Notes under the pieces: model-generated | Seen by the model: the letters and a program-made list of their open reading frames with translations, nothing else | Told to the model about the DNA's origin: nothing | Database searches by the model: none | Shown here: one piece after another, positions 7,934 to 18,824 of the stretch | Position numbering within the stretch: the first letter of the stretch is position 1 | Layout: the number at the start of each line of letters is the position of its first letter | Made by a program: the position numbers and the translations under genes | Assembly: GCF_012272815.1 (NCBI RefSeq) | Contig: NZ_JAAWWL010000002.1 | Span: forward strand, 124,001 to 188,000 | Source of the DNA: Croceivirga thetidis | Lineage (GTDB): Bacteria > Bacteroidota > Bacteroidia > Flavobacteriales > Flavobacteriaceae | Direction: 5' to 3' | DNA length: 64,000 nt

Positions 7934-10483
7934 TTATGACTTTGTCGACTCTTCGGTCTTCTCAATTCTAATGGTTAATTCTTCTTTCTTCTTATCCAAA
8001 TCCATATAAATACTATCGCCTTCGGTCAGATTTGCATTCACAATTTCTTCAGCCAAGGCATCTTCGATATATTTTTGGATGGCCCGTTTTAAAGGTCTTG
8101 CACCATATTGCTTGTCAAATCCTTTTTCAGCAATGTAATCTTTAGCTTCATCTGAAAGAACCAACTCATATCCGATGTCTTTAATCCTTTTGTACAACTT
8201 GTCAAGTTCAATATCGATAATCTTATGTATATCTTCTCGTTCAAGCGCGTTGAATACAATTACGTCATCAATTCGGTTTAAAAACTCCGGAGCAAAGGCC
8301 TTTTTTAGTGCATTTTCTATAACTCCTTTTTGATGCGCATCAGCCTGTGCTTTTTTAGCAGAAGTACCAAAACCAACACCTTGGCCAAAATCCTTCAATT
8401 GTCTTGCGCCAATATTCGAGGTCATTATGATAATGGTGTTCCTAAAATCAATTTTTCGACCCAAACTATCGGTCAAAAAGCCATCGTCAAGAACCTGTAA
8501 TAACATATTGAAAACATCAGGATGGGCTTTCTCAACTTCATCCAAAAGCACAACGGAATAGGGCTTTCTTCTAACTTTTTCCGTTAACTGTCCTCCCTCT
8601 TCGTAACCAACATACCCTGGAGGTGCACCAACCAATCTAGAGATTGCAAATTTCTCCATGTATTCACTCATGTCAATTCTAATGAGTGCGTCTTCAGAGT
8701 CAAACAATTCTTTAGCCAATATTTTGGCAAGTTGCGTTTTACCAACACCGGTCTGACCTAAAAATATAAATGAACCAATTGGCTTATTCGGATCTTTAAG
8801 ACCAGCTCGATTTCGCTGAATGGCTTTGGCCACTTTAACTACTGCTTCGTCCTGACCTATTACAAAATCTTTGATGAGCTGTGGCAGTTCTGCCAATTTG
8901 TTACTTTCTGTTTGTGCAATTCTGTTAACAGGAATTCCACTCATCATAGAAACGACGTCCGCTACATTTTCATCAGTAACCGTTACGCGGTTCAATTTGC
9001 TCTCTTCTTCCCACATTTCTTGGGCAGATGCGAGCTCTTTTTCCAATCTTTTTTCGTCGTCACGTAATTTGGCAGCTTCTTCATATTTCTGCTTTTTGAC
9101 AACATTATTCTTTAGGTCTCGAACGTCTTCTAAACGCTGTTCAAGCTCTAGAATTTGTTTGGGTACATCCATATTAACAATGTGGACCCTTGAACCAGCC
9201 TCATCCATTGCATCAATGGCCTTGTCTGGCAGAAACCTATCGGTCATATATCTGTTGGTAAGCTTAACACAGGCCAAGATAGCCTCGTCAGTGTAGCTCA
9301 CGTTGTGGTGATCTTCGTATTTTCCTTTAATGTTCTGAAGGATTTCGATGGTTTCTTCAACAGTTGTTGGTTCAACCATAACTTTTTGAAACCTTCGTTC
9401 CAATGCACCATCTTTCTCAATGTACTGGCGATACTCATCAAGTGTAGTAGCCCCTATACATTGAATTTCACCCCTGGCTAGAGCCGGTTTGAACATGTTG
9501 GAAGCATCTAAGCTTCCAGTAGCGCCACCGGCACCAACTATGGTGTGTATTTCGTCAATGAAAAGAATGATATCATCATTTTTTTCAAGTTCGTTCATAA
9601 CGGCCTTCATGCGCTCTTCGAACTGACCTCTGTATTTTGTGCCAGCAACAAGAGAAGCTAAATCAAGAGTAACCACCCTTTTGTTATAAAGAATACGAGA
9701 AACCTTCTTGGTAATGATGCGTAGTGCCAGACCTTCGGCAATGGCACTTTTTCCAACCCCAGGTTCTCCAATCAATAATGGATTGTTCTTTTTTCTTCGA
9801 CTTAATATCTGAGACACCCTTTCAATTTCTTTTTCCCTACCAACTACGGGGTCCAATTTGTTCTCTTCAGCCAGTTTGGTCAAATCACGACCAAAATTGT
9901 CCAAAACCGGGGTCTTGGACTTTTTGTTTCCCTTTTGAGAAGAAGATGAACCAAATGTCCCCTCTTTTGAATCTCCTGTTTCCTCTGGCTCTCCAGAAAA
10001 AGACTCCGCCCTTGGCGAATCAATATAATCGTCCTCGCTTGTAATCATAGATTTGAATTGCTCCTTAACGTTGTCGTAATCGACTTTTAGTTTATGCAAT
10101 AGTTTGGTGGTGGGGTCATTTTCATTTCTAAGAATACATAGCAGTAAATGCGCTGTATTTATAGAAGAACTTTGAAAGAGTTTAGCTTCTAAAAACGTTG
10201 TTTTTAAAGCTCTTTCCGCTTGTCTTGTCAGGTGAAGGTTCTTTTTGTCCTTTTGAACAGTGGCCGTATTCGGATTGGCCGGACTCAAGATTTCTACTTT
10301 CCTCCGTAAATAGTCCAAATCTACATCAAGGGCATCCAAAATGTTTATAGCCTTACCATTGCCATCACGAAGTAAACCAAGCATTAAATGCTCGGTACCG
10401 ATAAAATCATGGCCTAGTCGAAGTGCTTCCTCCTTGCTGTAGGCAATTACATCTTTTACCCTTGGTGAGAAATTATCATCCAT
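7934..10483 (-). CDS. clpC: ATP-dependent Clp protease ATP-binding subunit ClpC
   Basis: Hsp100 AAA+ unfoldase that feeds substrates to ClpP. Order: Clp N domain repeats (residues about 1-150, beginning [20 protein letters not shown]), an acidic/Ser-rich linker, AAA-1 with Walker [14 protein letters not shown] and Walker [10 protein letters not shown], a middle domain containing a UVR-like stretch ([20 protein letters not shown]) that marks ClpC rather than ClpB, AAA-2 with [12 protein letters not shown] and [16 protein letters not shown], and a ClpB_D2-small C-terminus ([18 protein letters not shown]). The start at 10483 (MDDNFSPRV) fits homologues; an ATG at 10501 would add six residues. 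It is divergent from gyrA across about 255 bases. Its terminator is at 7884-7912. Confidence 0.95.
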   Translation of the reverse strand: MDDNFSPRVKDVIAYSKEEALRLGHDFIGTEHLMLGLLRDGNGKAINILDALDVDLDYLRRKVEILSPANPNTATVQKDKKNLHLTRQAERALKTTFLEAKLFQSSSINTAHLLLCILRNENDPTTKLLHKLKVDYDNVKEQFKSMITSEDDYIDSPRAESFSGEPEETGDSKEGTFGSSSSQKGNKKSKTPVLDNFGRDLTKLAEENKLDPVVGREKEIERVSQILSRRKKNNPLLIGEPGVGKSAIAEGLALRIITKKVSRILYNKRVVTLDLASLVAGTKYRGQFEERMKAVMNELEKNDDIILFIDEIHTIVGAGGATGSLDASNMFKPALARGEIQCIGATTLDEYRQYIEKDGALERRFQKVMVEPTTVEETIEILQNIKGKYEDHHNVSYTDEAILACVKLTNRYMTDRFLPDKAIDAMDEAGSRVHIVNMDVPKQILELEQRLEDVRDLKNNVVKKQKYEEAAKLRDDEKRLEKELASAQEMWEEESKLNRVTVTDENVADVVSMMSGIPVNRIAQTESNKLAELPQLIKDFVIGQDEAVVKVAKAIQRNRAGLKDPNKPIGSFIFLGQTGVGKTQLAKILAKELFDSEDALIRIDMSEYMEKFAISRLVGAPPGYVGYEEGGQLTEKVRRKPYSVVLLDEVEKAHPDVFNMLLQVLDDGFLTDSLGRKIDFRNTIIIMTSNIGARQLKDFGQGVGFGTSAKKAQADAHQKGVIENALKKAFAPEFLNRIDDVIVFNALEREDIHKIIDIELDKLYKRIKDIGYELVLSDEAKDYIAEKGFDKQYGARPLKRAIQKYIEDALAEEIVNANLTEGDSIYMDLDKKKEELTIRIEKTEESTKS

Positions 10484-10738
10484 AAATTTTCCTTTCAGCA
10501 ACTAAAATTAATAAAAGTATGTTTCTAATGGTCAAATACCGTACCCTTTTCGACAAAGTCTTGACAAATAACGAAAAACAACCTGAATTGTCTATTTATT
10601 AACGCCTAAGCCCTGTTAAAATTTGACAAACAGTGTTAATAAATTTTTTAATAAACTCCTAGAGCCAGCTCGGCTAAGTAGCCATTTTATGTATATTGCC
10701 ACGATATTCTAATCCCAAAATTGAGATAAGTTTTTAGT

Positions 10739-13225
10739 ATGGCTGATGGAGAAAAATTGATACCAATTAATATTGAGGATGAAATGAAATCGGCCTACAT
10801 TGATTATTCAATGTCGGTCATTGTGTCACGTGCACTGCCAGATGTGCGTGATGGGTTAAAACCAGTTCATAGAAGGGTACTTTACGGTATGCATGAGTTA
10901 GGTGTTCGATCTACAAGTGCCCATAAAAAATCTGCAAGAATAGTTGGTGAGGTATTAGGTAAGTATCACCCTCATGGTGATACCTCTGTTTATGATACTA
11001 TGGTTCGGATGGCCCAAGAATGGAGTTTGCGCTACATGCTTATTGATGGTCAAGGTAACTTCGGTTCTGTAGATGGGGATAGTCCGGCAGCTATGCGATA
11101 TACCGAAGCACGAATGCGCAAAATTGCGGATGAAATGTTGGCGGATATCGACAAGGATACTGTAGATCATCAATTGAATTTTGACGACTCGCTTCAAGAA
11201 CCAACTGTATTACCGGCCCGGGTGCCAAATCTTTTGGTTAACGGAGCTTCCGGAATTGCGGTGGGTATGGCAACCAATATGCCTCCACATAATTTGTCAG
11301 AGGTTGTTGACGGTACCATAGCTTATATCGATAACAATGACATTGAAATTGATGAGCTTATTACCCATGTAAAAGCTCCCGATTTCCCCACTGGTGGTAT
11401 AATTTACGGTTATGATGGTGTGAAAGAAGCCTTCCATACAGGGAGGGGCCGTGTTGTAATGCGCGGTAAGGCCACCATAGAAGAGGTGCAAGGGAAGGAG
11501 TGTATCATTGTAACTGAAATACCGTACCAAGTCAATAAGGCCGACATGATTAAAAAGACGGCCGATTTAATAAATGATAAGAAAATAGAGGGCATTTCAG
11601 CGATTCGTGATGAATCGGATAGAAAGGGAATGCGTATCGTTTATATTTTAAAGCGTGACGCAATTCCGAACATCGTTCTGAACATGCTCTACAAGTATAC
11701 TGCGCTGCAATCTTCATTCAGTGTCAACAATATTGCACTTGTTAAAGGAAGACCTCAATTGCTCAACCTAAAAGAGATTATTAAATACTTTGTTGAGCAC
11801 AGGCATGAAGTTGTTGTTAGAAGAACAAAGTACGAGCTTAAAAAAGCAGAAGATAGGGCACACATACTTGAAGGGTTAATAATCGCATCTGATAATATTG
11901 ATGAGGTTATTGCCATTATTCGAGGTTCTTCTAATGTAGAAGAGGCACGTGAAAAGTTAATAGAGCGTTTCAAGCTAACTGAGATACAGGCCAAGGCAAT
12001 TGTTGAAATGCGATTAAGACAATTGACCGGTCTTGAACAGGATAAACTAAGGGAGGAACATGCTGAACTTCTCAAGACAATTGAAGACCTTAAGGATATT
12101 CTAGACAAGAAAGAACGTCGTATGCAAATCATTAAGGATGAACTTAATGAGGTTAAAGAAAAGTACGGTGATGAAAGACGTTCTGAAATTAATTTTGCTG
12201 GAGGTGATTTGAGTATCGAGGATATGATTCCTAATGAGCAGGTAGTCATTACTATTTCTCATGCAGGATATATTAAAAGAACTCCTCTGACAGAATACAA
12301 AACCCAAAATAGGGGAGGAGTTGGTCAAAAAGCTTCTTCGACACGTAATGAAGACTTCTTAGAACATCTATTTGTTGGTACGAATCATCAGTACATGTTG
12401 TTCTTCACTCAAAAAGGAAAATGTTTCTGGATGCGTGTTTACGAAATACCGGAAGGTAGCAGAACTTCTAAGGGAAGAGCGATTCAAAACCTTATTAATA
12501 TTGAACAGGATGATAAGGTAAAAGCGTTTATTTGCACCCAAGATTTAAAGGATGAGGAATACGTAAATAGTCATTATGTAATTATGGCTACCAAAAAAGG
12601 TACGGTTAAGAAGACTGTATTGGAGCAATATTCTAGACCTCGTCAAAACGGTATCAACGCTATTACAATCAAAGACGGTGACGAACTACTGGAAGCTAAA
12701 CTAACAACAGGTACAAGTCAGATTTTACTTGGATTGAAATCAGGTAAGGCAATTCGATTTGAAGAAGGTAAGACCAGACCTATGGGGAGAAATGCCTCTG
12801 GTGTCCGAGGTATAACCCTTGCCAATGACAAAGATGAGGTTGTAGGTATGATTTCCGTTCATAATTTTGAGGATGATATTCTCGTAGTTTCTGAAAACGG
12901 ATATGGCAAAAGATCTACAATCGATGATTATCGCGTAACTAATAGGGGTGGAAAAGGGGTTAAGACGATTTCCATTACCGATAAGACCGGTGAGTTGGTC
13001 GCTATTAAAAATGTTTCTGATGCCGATGATCTTATGATTATCAACAAATCTGGAATTGCTATTCGTATGAGCGTTGACGATTTGAGAGTGATGGGTAGAG
13101 CAACCCAAGGTGTGCGATTGATTAATTTAAAAGGAAATGATTCAATTGCGGCAGTTGCGAAAGTTATGAAAGATGATGACGCCGTAGATGAAAGTGATAT
13201 CCTTGATATTGAAGTGAATGAGTAA
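10739..13225 (+). CDS. gyrA: DNA gyrase subunit A
   Basis: Breakage-reunion subunit of type IIA topoisomerase, which introduces negative supercoils with GyrB. The catalytic tyrosine is Y121 in [10 protein letters not shown]. The winged-helix/tower region includes [20 protein letters not shown]. After about residue 500 come the six beta-pinwheel repeats ([17 protein letters not shown] carries the GyrA-box-like signature, then GRAIQNL, GTVKKT, GVRGITL, GYGKRS, GGKGVKT). The 828 residues are normal for the family. At the quinolone-determining position equivalent to E. coli Ser83 the residue is Thr82, and the Asp87 equivalent is Asp86. This is noted as observed; no resistance is claimed. There are 255 bases upstream shared with clpC. 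Confidence 0.96.
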   Translation: MADGEKLIPINIEDEMKSAYIDYSMSVIVSRALPDVRDGLKPVHRRVLYGMHELGVRSTSAHKKSARIVGEVLGKYHPHGDTSVYDTMVRMAQEWSLRYMLIDGQGNFGSVDGDSPAAMRYTEARMRKIADEMLADIDKDTVDHQLNFDDSLQEPTVLPARVPNLLVNGASGIAVGMATNMPPHNLSEVVDGTIAYIDNNDIEIDELITHVKAPDFPTGGIIYGYDGVKEAFHTGRGRVVMRGKATIEEVQGKECIIVTEIPYQVNKADMIKKTADLINDKKIEGISAIRDESDRKGMRIVYILKRDAIPNIVLNMLYKYTALQSSFSVNNIALVKGRPQLLNLKEIIKYFVEHRHEVVVRRTKYELKKAEDRAHILEGLIIASDNIDEVIAIIRGSSNVEEAREKLIERFKLTEIQAKAIVEMRLRQLTGLEQDKLREEHAELLKTIEDLKDILDKKERRMQIIKDELNEVKEKYGDERRSEINFAGGDLSIEDMIPNEQVVITISHAGYIKRTPLTEYKTQNRGGVGQKASSTRNEDFLEHLFVGTNHQYMLFFTQKGKCFWMRVYEIPEGSRTSKGRAIQNLINIEQDDKVKAFICTQDLKDEEYVNSHYVIMATKKGTVKKTVLEQYSRPRQNGINAITIKDGDELLEAKLTTGTSQILLGLKSGKAIRFEEGKTRPMGRNASGVRGITLANDKDEVVGMISVHNFEDDILVVSENGYGKRSTIDDYRVTNRGGKGVKTISITDKTGELVAIKNVSDADDLMIINKSGIAIRMSVDDLRVMGRATQGVRLINLKGNDSIAAVAKVMKDDDAVDESDILDIEVNE

Positions 13226-13310
13226 ATTGGCATGGCTATTGTAAAGATGGCCTTGGAAACAGATAAAACGATTCTAACAAATTCTTTTTAAACACTCTTA
13301 ATTACTTAAA

Positions 13311-14561
13311 ATGAAAACTCGAATTTTAGTAATGCTTGCCTTCTCTTTTTCGTTGGTGGCATTCGCACAGAAAAATGAAGTTAAAGCTGCCGAAAAGGCC
13401 ATGAAAAGTGGAGATGCAGCTATGGCTAAAGCATCTTTGGAAGCTGCTGCATCAACCATCGATGGCGCAGATTCAAAAATTCAGGCACAATACTATGCAG
13501 TATTAGGTGATGCACAAGCAAAACTATCTGAATTTGGCCCTGCAATTGAGTCTTACAAAAAAGTACTATCAATTGAAGAAGCAAGTGGTAAAGCGAAGTA
13601 CTCCGCTGATATCAATCAGAAAATGCAGCAAATGTCTGCCGACTTGGTAAATGCAGCTGTTGATGATAACAACAACAAAAGCTACACTGCAGGAGCCGAG
13701 AAATTGTATATGGCGTATCAACTTCGTCCGCAAGACACTATCTATCTTTATTTTGCTGCAAGTAGTGCAGTGAATGGTAAAGACTATCCTAATGCCTTGA
13801 AGTATTATAATGAATTGAAAGATTTGAATTATGATGGTAGTGAGGTAAAGTATTCTGCAGTTAACATTGAAACTGGAGAAGAAGAGGAGATGGATAAAAC
13901 CAGTCGAGACCTATACGTAAAAGCAGGTACACACAAAGACCCTAAAGAAAAGACTACGCCTTCTAAAAGACCTGAAATCATTAAGAATATAGCATTAATC
14001 TATCAGCAAGAAGGCGACAACGAGAAAGCATTAGCGGCTTACGATGATGCGATTGCATCCAATCCTGATGATGTAAATTTATTATTGAACAAAGCCAATC
14101 TATACTACAGTATGGGTGATAAGGACAAGTTCAAAGAGATAATGGGGCAGGCTGCTGTTATGGCGCCAGACAACCCAGATTTGCATTACAATGTTGGGGT
14201 AATCAATATGGAACAAGGCAATATGGAAGAGGCCAGGGCGGCTTACAAAAGGGCTTTGGAAATCGATCCTAATTACATTAATGCCACTTTGAACCTTTCT
14301 ACTTCTTATGTGAATGAAGGAAACAATCTCATTGATACAATGAACGAATTAGCGCTTTCCAACAAAAGAGCTGATATTGCTAAGTATGATGAACTTAAAG
14401 CTCAAAAGGATAATCTTTTCAAGGAGGGTGCAGCAATTCTTGAAGCTGCACTAAAGACTACACCTGAAAAGGAAAGTGTATTGGAGCAACTACGAAATAT
14501 CTATGGTGCTTTAGGAGATAATGAGAACTTCATGCGTATCAAAAAATTGATGGGAGAGTAA
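13311..14561 (+). CDS. Exported tetratricopeptide-repeat protein
   Basis: 416 residues with an N-terminal signal peptide (MKTRILVMLAFSFSLVAFAQ, likely cleaved at AFA-Q), so periplasmic or surface. The rest is helical TPR-type repeats, clearest at residues about 225-355: IALIYQQEGDNEKALAAYDD, then LLLNKANLYYSMGDKDKF and LHYNVGVINMEQGNMEEARA. TPR proteins act as protein-binding scaffolds; no specific partner can be read here. It follows gyrA by 85 bases on the same strand and is ended by a hairpin at 14582-14611. It is common in Bacteroidota and probably envelope-related, but the function is unassigned. Confidence 0.85.
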   Translation: MKTRILVMLAFSFSLVAFAQKNEVKAAEKAMKSGDAAMAKASLEAAASTIDGADSKIQAQYYAVLGDAQAKLSEFGPAIESYKKVLSIEEASGKAKYSADINQKMQQMSADLVNAAVDDNNNKSYTAGAEKLYMAYQLRPQDTIYLYFAASSAVNGKDYPNALKYYNELKDLNYDGSEVKYSAVNIETGEEEEMDKTSRDLYVKAGTHKDPKEKTTPSKRPEIIKNIALIYQQEGDNEKALAAYDDAIASNPDDVNLLLNKANLYYSMGDKDKFKEIMGQAAVMAPDNPDLHYNVGVINMEQGNMEEARAAYKRALEIDPNYINATLNLSTSYVNEGNNLIDTMNELALSNKRADIAKYDELKAQKDNLFKEGAAILEAALKTTPEKESVLEQLRNIYGALGDNENFMRIKKLMGE

Positions 14562-14581
14562 CATTGAAGATCTTTAAGAAC

Positions 14582-14611
14582 AAAGCCTCGCTGAAAAGCG
14601 GGGCTTTTTTT
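14582..14611 (+). terminator. Rho-independent terminator after the TPR gene
   Basis: Stem AAAGCCTCGCT / AGCGGGGCTTT (one T-G wobble) with a GAAA loop, followed by a T-run. It begins 20 bases past the TPR gene stop and overlaps the last bases of the convergent NlpC/P60-like gene. Confidence 0.8.
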
Positions 14612-15362
14612 ATAATATCCTCTTTAGGACCCTCAATTGGTGGGAATATTTTTTCTCCTCTGTATTGAAGATTCCAGTGTGGTCTATACGGTCTATTCTG
14701 ACTTTTCCGTGTGCATGAATTATATAGTTATCCTTTAAAACTATACCGACGTGATTGATATTTCCTTCTCTATCATCAAAAAATGCCAAATCACCGGGCT
14801 CACATTCTTCGATAAAACTCATGACTTCTCCTTGATTTGATTGCTCTTCTACAGTGCGAAACAGTTTTTGTCCATTTATCTTGTAGACCATTTGTGTGAA
14901 TCCGCTATTGTCTATGCCAAAAGGAGTTTTACCACCAAGGAGGTATGGGGAGTTCAAATATAGAAACGCAGTCTCAATAAAATCTGCTTTTTGATTTTCT
15001 ACTTCAATTTTGGAAGTACCCTCAAAGGTGTGTTGAAAAATTTCGCAGTTATTTATTTCTGCCCCCAACGGAACAGCAATCAATCCGTTCTTCCCCTCTG
15101 AAACAAAGGACACTAAATCCCTGTTATAATCCGTCTTTTTGAAGTCTATTTTGTCCAGCTCACCTTCTAGCAAGGGATTGACTTGGTTGTTGCGCACCCA
15201 ACCTTCAAAATTGTCATAATTGGTCTGTATTCTACTCCAAAATTTTCTTCGCTCTTTAAATTTGAAAAGTTCACCGTATAACAATTGACTTTGCATTGGG
15301 GCATTATCGTCAGCTGCCTGTCGTAAAGCAACAGAACCAAGAAGGCAAACTCCGTGAGACAT
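14610..15362 (-). CDS. NlpC/P60-like (C40) protein with the catalytic Cys replaced by Asn
   Basis: Residues about 1-100 form an SH3-like region (FWSRIQTNYDNFEGWV). From about 125 to 250 is an NlpC/P60 domain of the kind that cuts gamma-D-Glu-diaminopimelate bonds in peptidoglycan peptides. The usual active-site motif G-x-D-C-S-G-F reads GIDNSGFTQ here, so the nucleophile position is Asn152 (codon AAT, bases 14907-14909). The partner histidines are present: H204 in NHVGIVL, and H216 or H218 in IIHAHG. No signal peptide is visible. The stop is 17 bases downstream of the thiolase start region on the same strand, so the two genes may form an operon. Either it is an inactive binding pseudoenzyme, or the residue was changed recently; the frame is intact throughout. 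Confidence 0.88.
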   Translation of the reverse strand: MSHGVCLLGSVALRQAADDNAPMQSQLLYGELFKFKERRKFWSRIQTNYDNFEGWVRNNQVNPLLEGELDKIDFKKTDYNRDLVSFVSEGKNGLIAVPLGAEINNCEIFQHTFEGTSKIEVENQKADFIETAFLYLNSPYLLGGKTPFGIDNSGFTQMVYKINGQKLFRTVEEQSNQGEVMSFIEECEPGDLAFFDDREGNINHVGIVLKDNYIIHAHGKVRIDRIDHTGIFNTEEKKYSHQLRVLKRIL

Positions 15363-15379
15363 TTTAGTTCAGTACTGAA

Positions 15380-16555
15380 TTAAGAAGCTTCAACGATTAT
15401 GGCAGAGGCGCCCCCACCACCATTACATATGGCTGCAGCTCCAATTTTACCATTTTCTTGTTTCAAAACATGCAATAGGGTCACTAATATACGAGCACCG
15501 GAACATCCGAGGGGATGTCCCAACGAGACTGCACCTCCGTTAACATTGACAGTATTGTCTTTAAGATTGAGCAATTTCATATTAGCTAAACCAACGACCG
15601 AGAACGCTTCGTTAAATTCAAAAAAATCAACATCCTGAATAGAAATACCAGCTTTGTCCAGTGCTTTTGGTAAAGCTTTTGCAGGAGCAGTTGTGAACCA
15701 TTTTGGTTCTTGAGCGGCATCAGCATAACTGGTAATTTTCGCAATGGGTTCAAGCCCTAATTCAGCGGCTTTTTCTGCACTCATTAATACCAAGGCAGCT
15801 GCACCATCATTTATTGTAGAGGCATTGGCTGCGGTTACCGTACCATCTTTTGTAAATGCAGGTCGCAGCGCTGGGATTTTCTCCATTCGAACGTTTTTGA
15901 ACTCCTCATCTTCAGAGATTATAATGGGATCTCCCTTGCGCTGGGGAACCTCAACCGGAGTAACTTCGTCTTTGAACTTGCCCTCTGCCCAAGCCTTTGC
16001 AGAACGCTCATAAGATTGAACGGCAAAAGCATCTTGTTCTTCCCTTGAAAATCCATGTTCTACAGCACAGGCATCTGCACAAACACCCATGGCATTTTGG
16101 TCATAGGCATCGACCAAGCCATCTTTTTGCATACCATCAACAAGACTTGTTGGGCCGAATTTGGTTCCTTTTCGCATATGAACATAATGTGGAATCAAAC
16201 TCATGTTCTCCATACCACCGGCGACCACAATTTCATTGTCGCCCAATGCTATTGATTGTGCTGCTTGCATGACAGCTTTCATACCAGAGGCGCAAACCTT
16301 ATTTACAGTAGTACAAGGAACACTATCGGGAATACCAGCGTAAATAGCAGCTTGTCTGGCCGGCGCTTGACCGGTTCCTGCTTGAACAACATTACCCATC
16401 AAAACTTCATTGACCATTTCAGGTTTTATACCTGCTTTTTCCAACGCAGCTTTAATTGCGATTGCACCCAGTTTGGGTGCCGTAATTGAAGAAAGGGCCC
16501 CCATAAAACTACCGATTGGTGTACGTTGGGCTGAAACAATTACAACCTCGTTCAT
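15380..16555 (-). CDS. Acetyl-CoA C-acetyltransferase (thiolase)
   Basis: Thiolase II family enzyme joining two acetyl-CoA to acetoacetyl-CoA or running in reverse in beta-oxidation. 391 residues, normal length. The acyl-forming cysteine is C88 in TTVNKVCASGMKA, the activating histidine H347 in GHPLGCSGAR, and the second cysteine C377 in AICNGGGGAS; NEAFS is also present. It lies upstream of the NlpC/P60-like gene (17-base gap, same strand) and is divergent from the HD hydrolase gene. A TATTTTCG on the minus strand at 16576-16583, 21 bases before the ATG, resembles the -7 promoter element with one mismatch. The biosynthetic or degradative role cannot be decided from sequence. Confidence 0.93.
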   Translation of the reverse strand: MNEVVIVSAQRTPIGSFMGALSSITAPKLGAIAIKAALEKAGIKPEMVNEVLMGNVVQAGTGQAPARQAAIYAGIPDSVPCTTVNKVCASGMKAVMQAAQSIALGDNEIVVAGGMENMSLIPHYVHMRKGTKFGPTSLVDGMQKDGLVDAYDQNAMGVCADACAVEHGFSREEQDAFAVQSYERSAKAWAEGKFKDEVTPVEVPQRKGDPIIISEDEEFKNVRMEKIPALRPAFTKDGTVTAANASTINDGAAALVLMSAEKAAELGLEPIAKITSYADAAQEPKWFTTAPAKALPKALDKAGISIQDVDFFEFNEAFSVVGLANMKLLNLKDNTVNVNGGAVSLGHPLGCSGARILVTLLHVLKQENGKIGAAAICNGGGGASAIIVEAS

Positions 16556-16641
16556 ATCATTACAATTTTGTTGTGCGAAAATACTAATATTTCACGGTAA
16601 CGGTCAGATTCAACTTAACCCCAGAACCCACTAATATTTTC

Positions 16642-16649
16642 TATTTTTG
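16642..16649 (+). promoter_or_regulatory. Probable -7 promoter element of the 7TM-HD gene
   Basis: TATTTTTG, an exact match to TAnnTTTG, 18 bases before the ATG at 16667. The implied leader is only about 10 bases. No strong -33 element is seen. Confidence 0.4.
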
Positions 16650-16666
16650 AAACTTCACCTATCACG

Positions 16667-18706
16667 ATGTCAAATTCAATTGATAATTTTTACAAGAATC
16701 AATCGGTAATTTATAAGTACGTTCTTTACATACTCTCTATTGCACTTATTGTATATTTTTTTCCGAAGGGTGGTAAATTCAAATACGAATTTCAAAAGGG
16801 TAAACCCTGGCAATACGAAAGCTTGAATTCACCTTTGGATTTCTCGATAAAGAAAACCCCAGAGGAAGTCGAAAAGGAACGTGCTGAATTAGAAGCTAAG
16901 AAAGTACCGTATTATACCGCAGATGGTGATATAGCACAAGAAGTGATAGCTAGCTTTGAAGAAGCATTTTACGAGTCAGAAAAATTTCAATTTCTTAATG
17001 ATAGGGAAAAACAGAATCTTTCAGAAAAGGGATTGCTAATTCTTCAAGGATTATACGAATATGGTATAGTCCCATCCCAAATTTCGGAAACTGGCTTAAA
17101 GCTAGTAAAGCAAAATAAGGCTCTTGAACTCACAAATTCCCAAGTACCAACGGTTGCAGAAGCAGAAAATAAGATTGCAATTGAAACAGCGGCTGTTCCT
17201 ACAAATGAACACCAACAAGCCCTTAGTGATTTGTTACGTTCCGTAATAAAACCAAATGTCTCTTATGACAAGGAATTAACGGAAAACGCCTTGGCAGATG
17301 AACTGTCTAAAATTTCGTTGACCAGAGGTGAAGTAAGGGAAGGTGAATTAGTAATTACAACAGGTGAAGTTGTTGAAGGAGATAAACTGAAAAAGTTGAA
17401 CTCCTTAAAATCAGAATATGAATCTGAATTGTGGAGCGGCAATAACTCGTATTTCATATTGTTCGGGTACACGGTATTGGTAGCATTGGTATTAATGATG
17501 CTGTTCTTGTTTCTTAAAAATTACCGGCCAGAAATTTTTGCGGATAACAATAAGGTGACCTTCATTTTCACCAATGTCTTATTGATGGTATTCGTTACCA
17601 CGTTGGTTGTGAAAACCAATGAAAACTATTTGTATGTAGTACCGCTGTGTATTCTGCCATTGATTCTCAAGAATTTTTTTGATGCCCGCCTGGGTTTGTT
17701 CGTTCACGTACTCACCATCTTGTTATTAGGTTTTGTAGTACCCAATAGTTTTGAATACATCTTTTTACAAATTATTGCAGGTATCATTACCATTTTGACC
17801 GTTTCAGAACTGTATAAAAGGGCAAACCTTTTTATCTCAGTTGGTCAAATCACACTTATTTACATCGTTGGATATTTCGCATTTCATATCATTCACGAGG
17901 GGAATCTGAACAATATTGAATGGATAACTTTTGGGATATTCTTGCTCAATGGAATGATAACATTATTTGCACAACCCTTGATTTACCTCTACGAAAAGAT
18001 ATTTGGATTGGTCAGCGATGTTTCATTATTGGAATTATCGGACACCAACTCTAAATTACTCAAAGAGTTGTCAGATAAAGCACCGGGCACTTTTCATCAT
18101 TCATTACAAGTCGCAAACCTAGCTGAAGCCGCTGCAAACCAAATTGGTGCAAATGCCATGTTGGTCAGGGTTGGCGCGTTGTACCATGATATAGGAAAGA
18201 TGGAAAACCCTACTTATTTTACCGAAAATCAAATTACCAACATAAACCCACACGATGACATACCACCAAAGGAAAGTGCCAAAATCATAATTGACCATGT
18301 GATTAAGGGAATTGAGATTGCTCGGAAAAATAACATTCCTGACCGAGTAATCGACTTTTTACGTACACATCATGGCACTTCGGTAGTCTATTATTTTTAC
18401 AAAAAGCAAGAAGAACTTGGCGGCGAGGTCAACAAAGAAGATTTTGCATACCCTGGGCCACCGCCGTTCTCCAAAGAAACCGCAATTCTAATGATGGCCG
18501 ATGCGGTAGAAGCTGCATCTAAAAGCCTTAAGTCGCCCAACAGTCAAATTATCGATGATTTTGTCGAACGTATCGTGAAATCTCAAATGGATGCAGAACA
18601 GTTTTTGAATGCCGATATTACCTTAAAGGAAATTGAGGCAGTTAAAAAGGTTTTGAAGCAAAAGTTGATAAACATCTATCACCTGCGGGTGGAATATCCA
18701 AAATAG
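16667..18706 (+). CDS. 7TM-HD family membrane phosphohydrolase (PgpH-like cyclic-di-AMP phosphodiesterase)
   Basis: 679 residues. A short N-terminal membrane segment (about 18-35) is followed by a large extracytoplasmic 7TMR-HDED domain (about 45-255), then seven hydrophobic segments from about 260 to 445, then a cytoplasmic HD domain (about 465-670). The metal-binding HD pair is H507-D508 in GALYHDIGKMENP. Upstream there is the family motif APGTFHHSLQVANLAE, and downstream LRTHHGTSVVYYF and MADAVEAASKS. In Firmicutes PgpH this domain hydrolyses cyclic di-AMP; for this protein the substrate is inferred from family. It is transcribed alone, divergent from the thiolase. Confidence 0.9.
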   Translation: MSNSIDNFYKNQSVIYKYVLYILSIALIVYFFPKGGKFKYEFQKGKPWQYESLNSPLDFSIKKTPEEVEKERAELEAKKVPYYTADGDIAQEVIASFEEAFYESEKFQFLNDREKQNLSEKGLLILQGLYEYGIVPSQISETGLKLVKQNKALELTNSQVPTVAEAENKIAIETAAVPTNEHQQALSDLLRSVIKPNVSYDKELTENALADELSKISLTRGEVREGELVITTGEVVEGDKLKKLNSLKSEYESELWSGNNSYFILFGYTVLVALVLMMLFLFLKNYRPEIFADNNKVTFIFTNVLLMVFVTTLVVKTNENYLYVVPLCILPLILKNFFDARLGLFVHVLTILLLGFVVPNSFEYIFLQIIAGIITILTVSELYKRANLFISVGQITLIYIVGYFAFHIIHEGNLNNIEWITFGIFLLNGMITLFAQPLIYLYEKIFGLVSDVSLLELSDTNSKLLKELSDKAPGTFHHSLQVANLAEAAANQIGANAMLVRVGALYHDIGKMENPTYFTENQITNINPHDDIPPKESAKIIIDHVIKGIEIARKNNIPDRVIDFLRTHHGTSVVYYFYKKQEELGGEVNKEDFAYPGPPPFSKETAILMMADAVEAASKSLKSPNSQIIDDFVERIVKSQMDAEQFLNADITLKEIEAVKKVLKQKLINIYHLRVEYPK

Positions 18707-18753
18707 GTTGTTAAAATATTGAAAAACAATATTTAGGATTAATTGCTGTCAAC

Positions 18754-18761
18754 TATTTTTG
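18754..18761 (+). promoter_or_regulatory. Probable -7 promoter element of the plug-domain gene
   Basis: TATTTTTG, an exact TAnnTTTG match, 63 bases before the ATG at 18825. It predicts a leader of about 55 bases that would contain the 16-base palindrome at 18778-18793. No -33 TTTG is seen at normal spacing. Confidence 0.45.
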
Positions 18762-18777
18762 TATTAATATAATAGCA

Positions 18778-18793
18778 TTACTATCGATAGTAA
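18778..18793. promoter_or_regulatory. 16-base perfect palindrome in the leader of the plug-domain gene
   Basis: TTACTATCGATAGTAA is a perfect inverted repeat without a loop, typical of a binding site for a dimeric regulator. It lies just downstream of the proposed start of transcription and 31 bases before the ATG. The regulator is unknown. Confidence 0.45.
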
Positions 18794-18824
18794 AACTATT
18801 ACTTTTAATTTAAATTGTATCGCT

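Noticed and set aside
10739-13225. Quinolone-resistance mutation in GyrA (Thr at the Ser83 position)
   Set aside because: Thr here may be the natural residue of this lineage; without close relatives or phenotype the change cannot be called.
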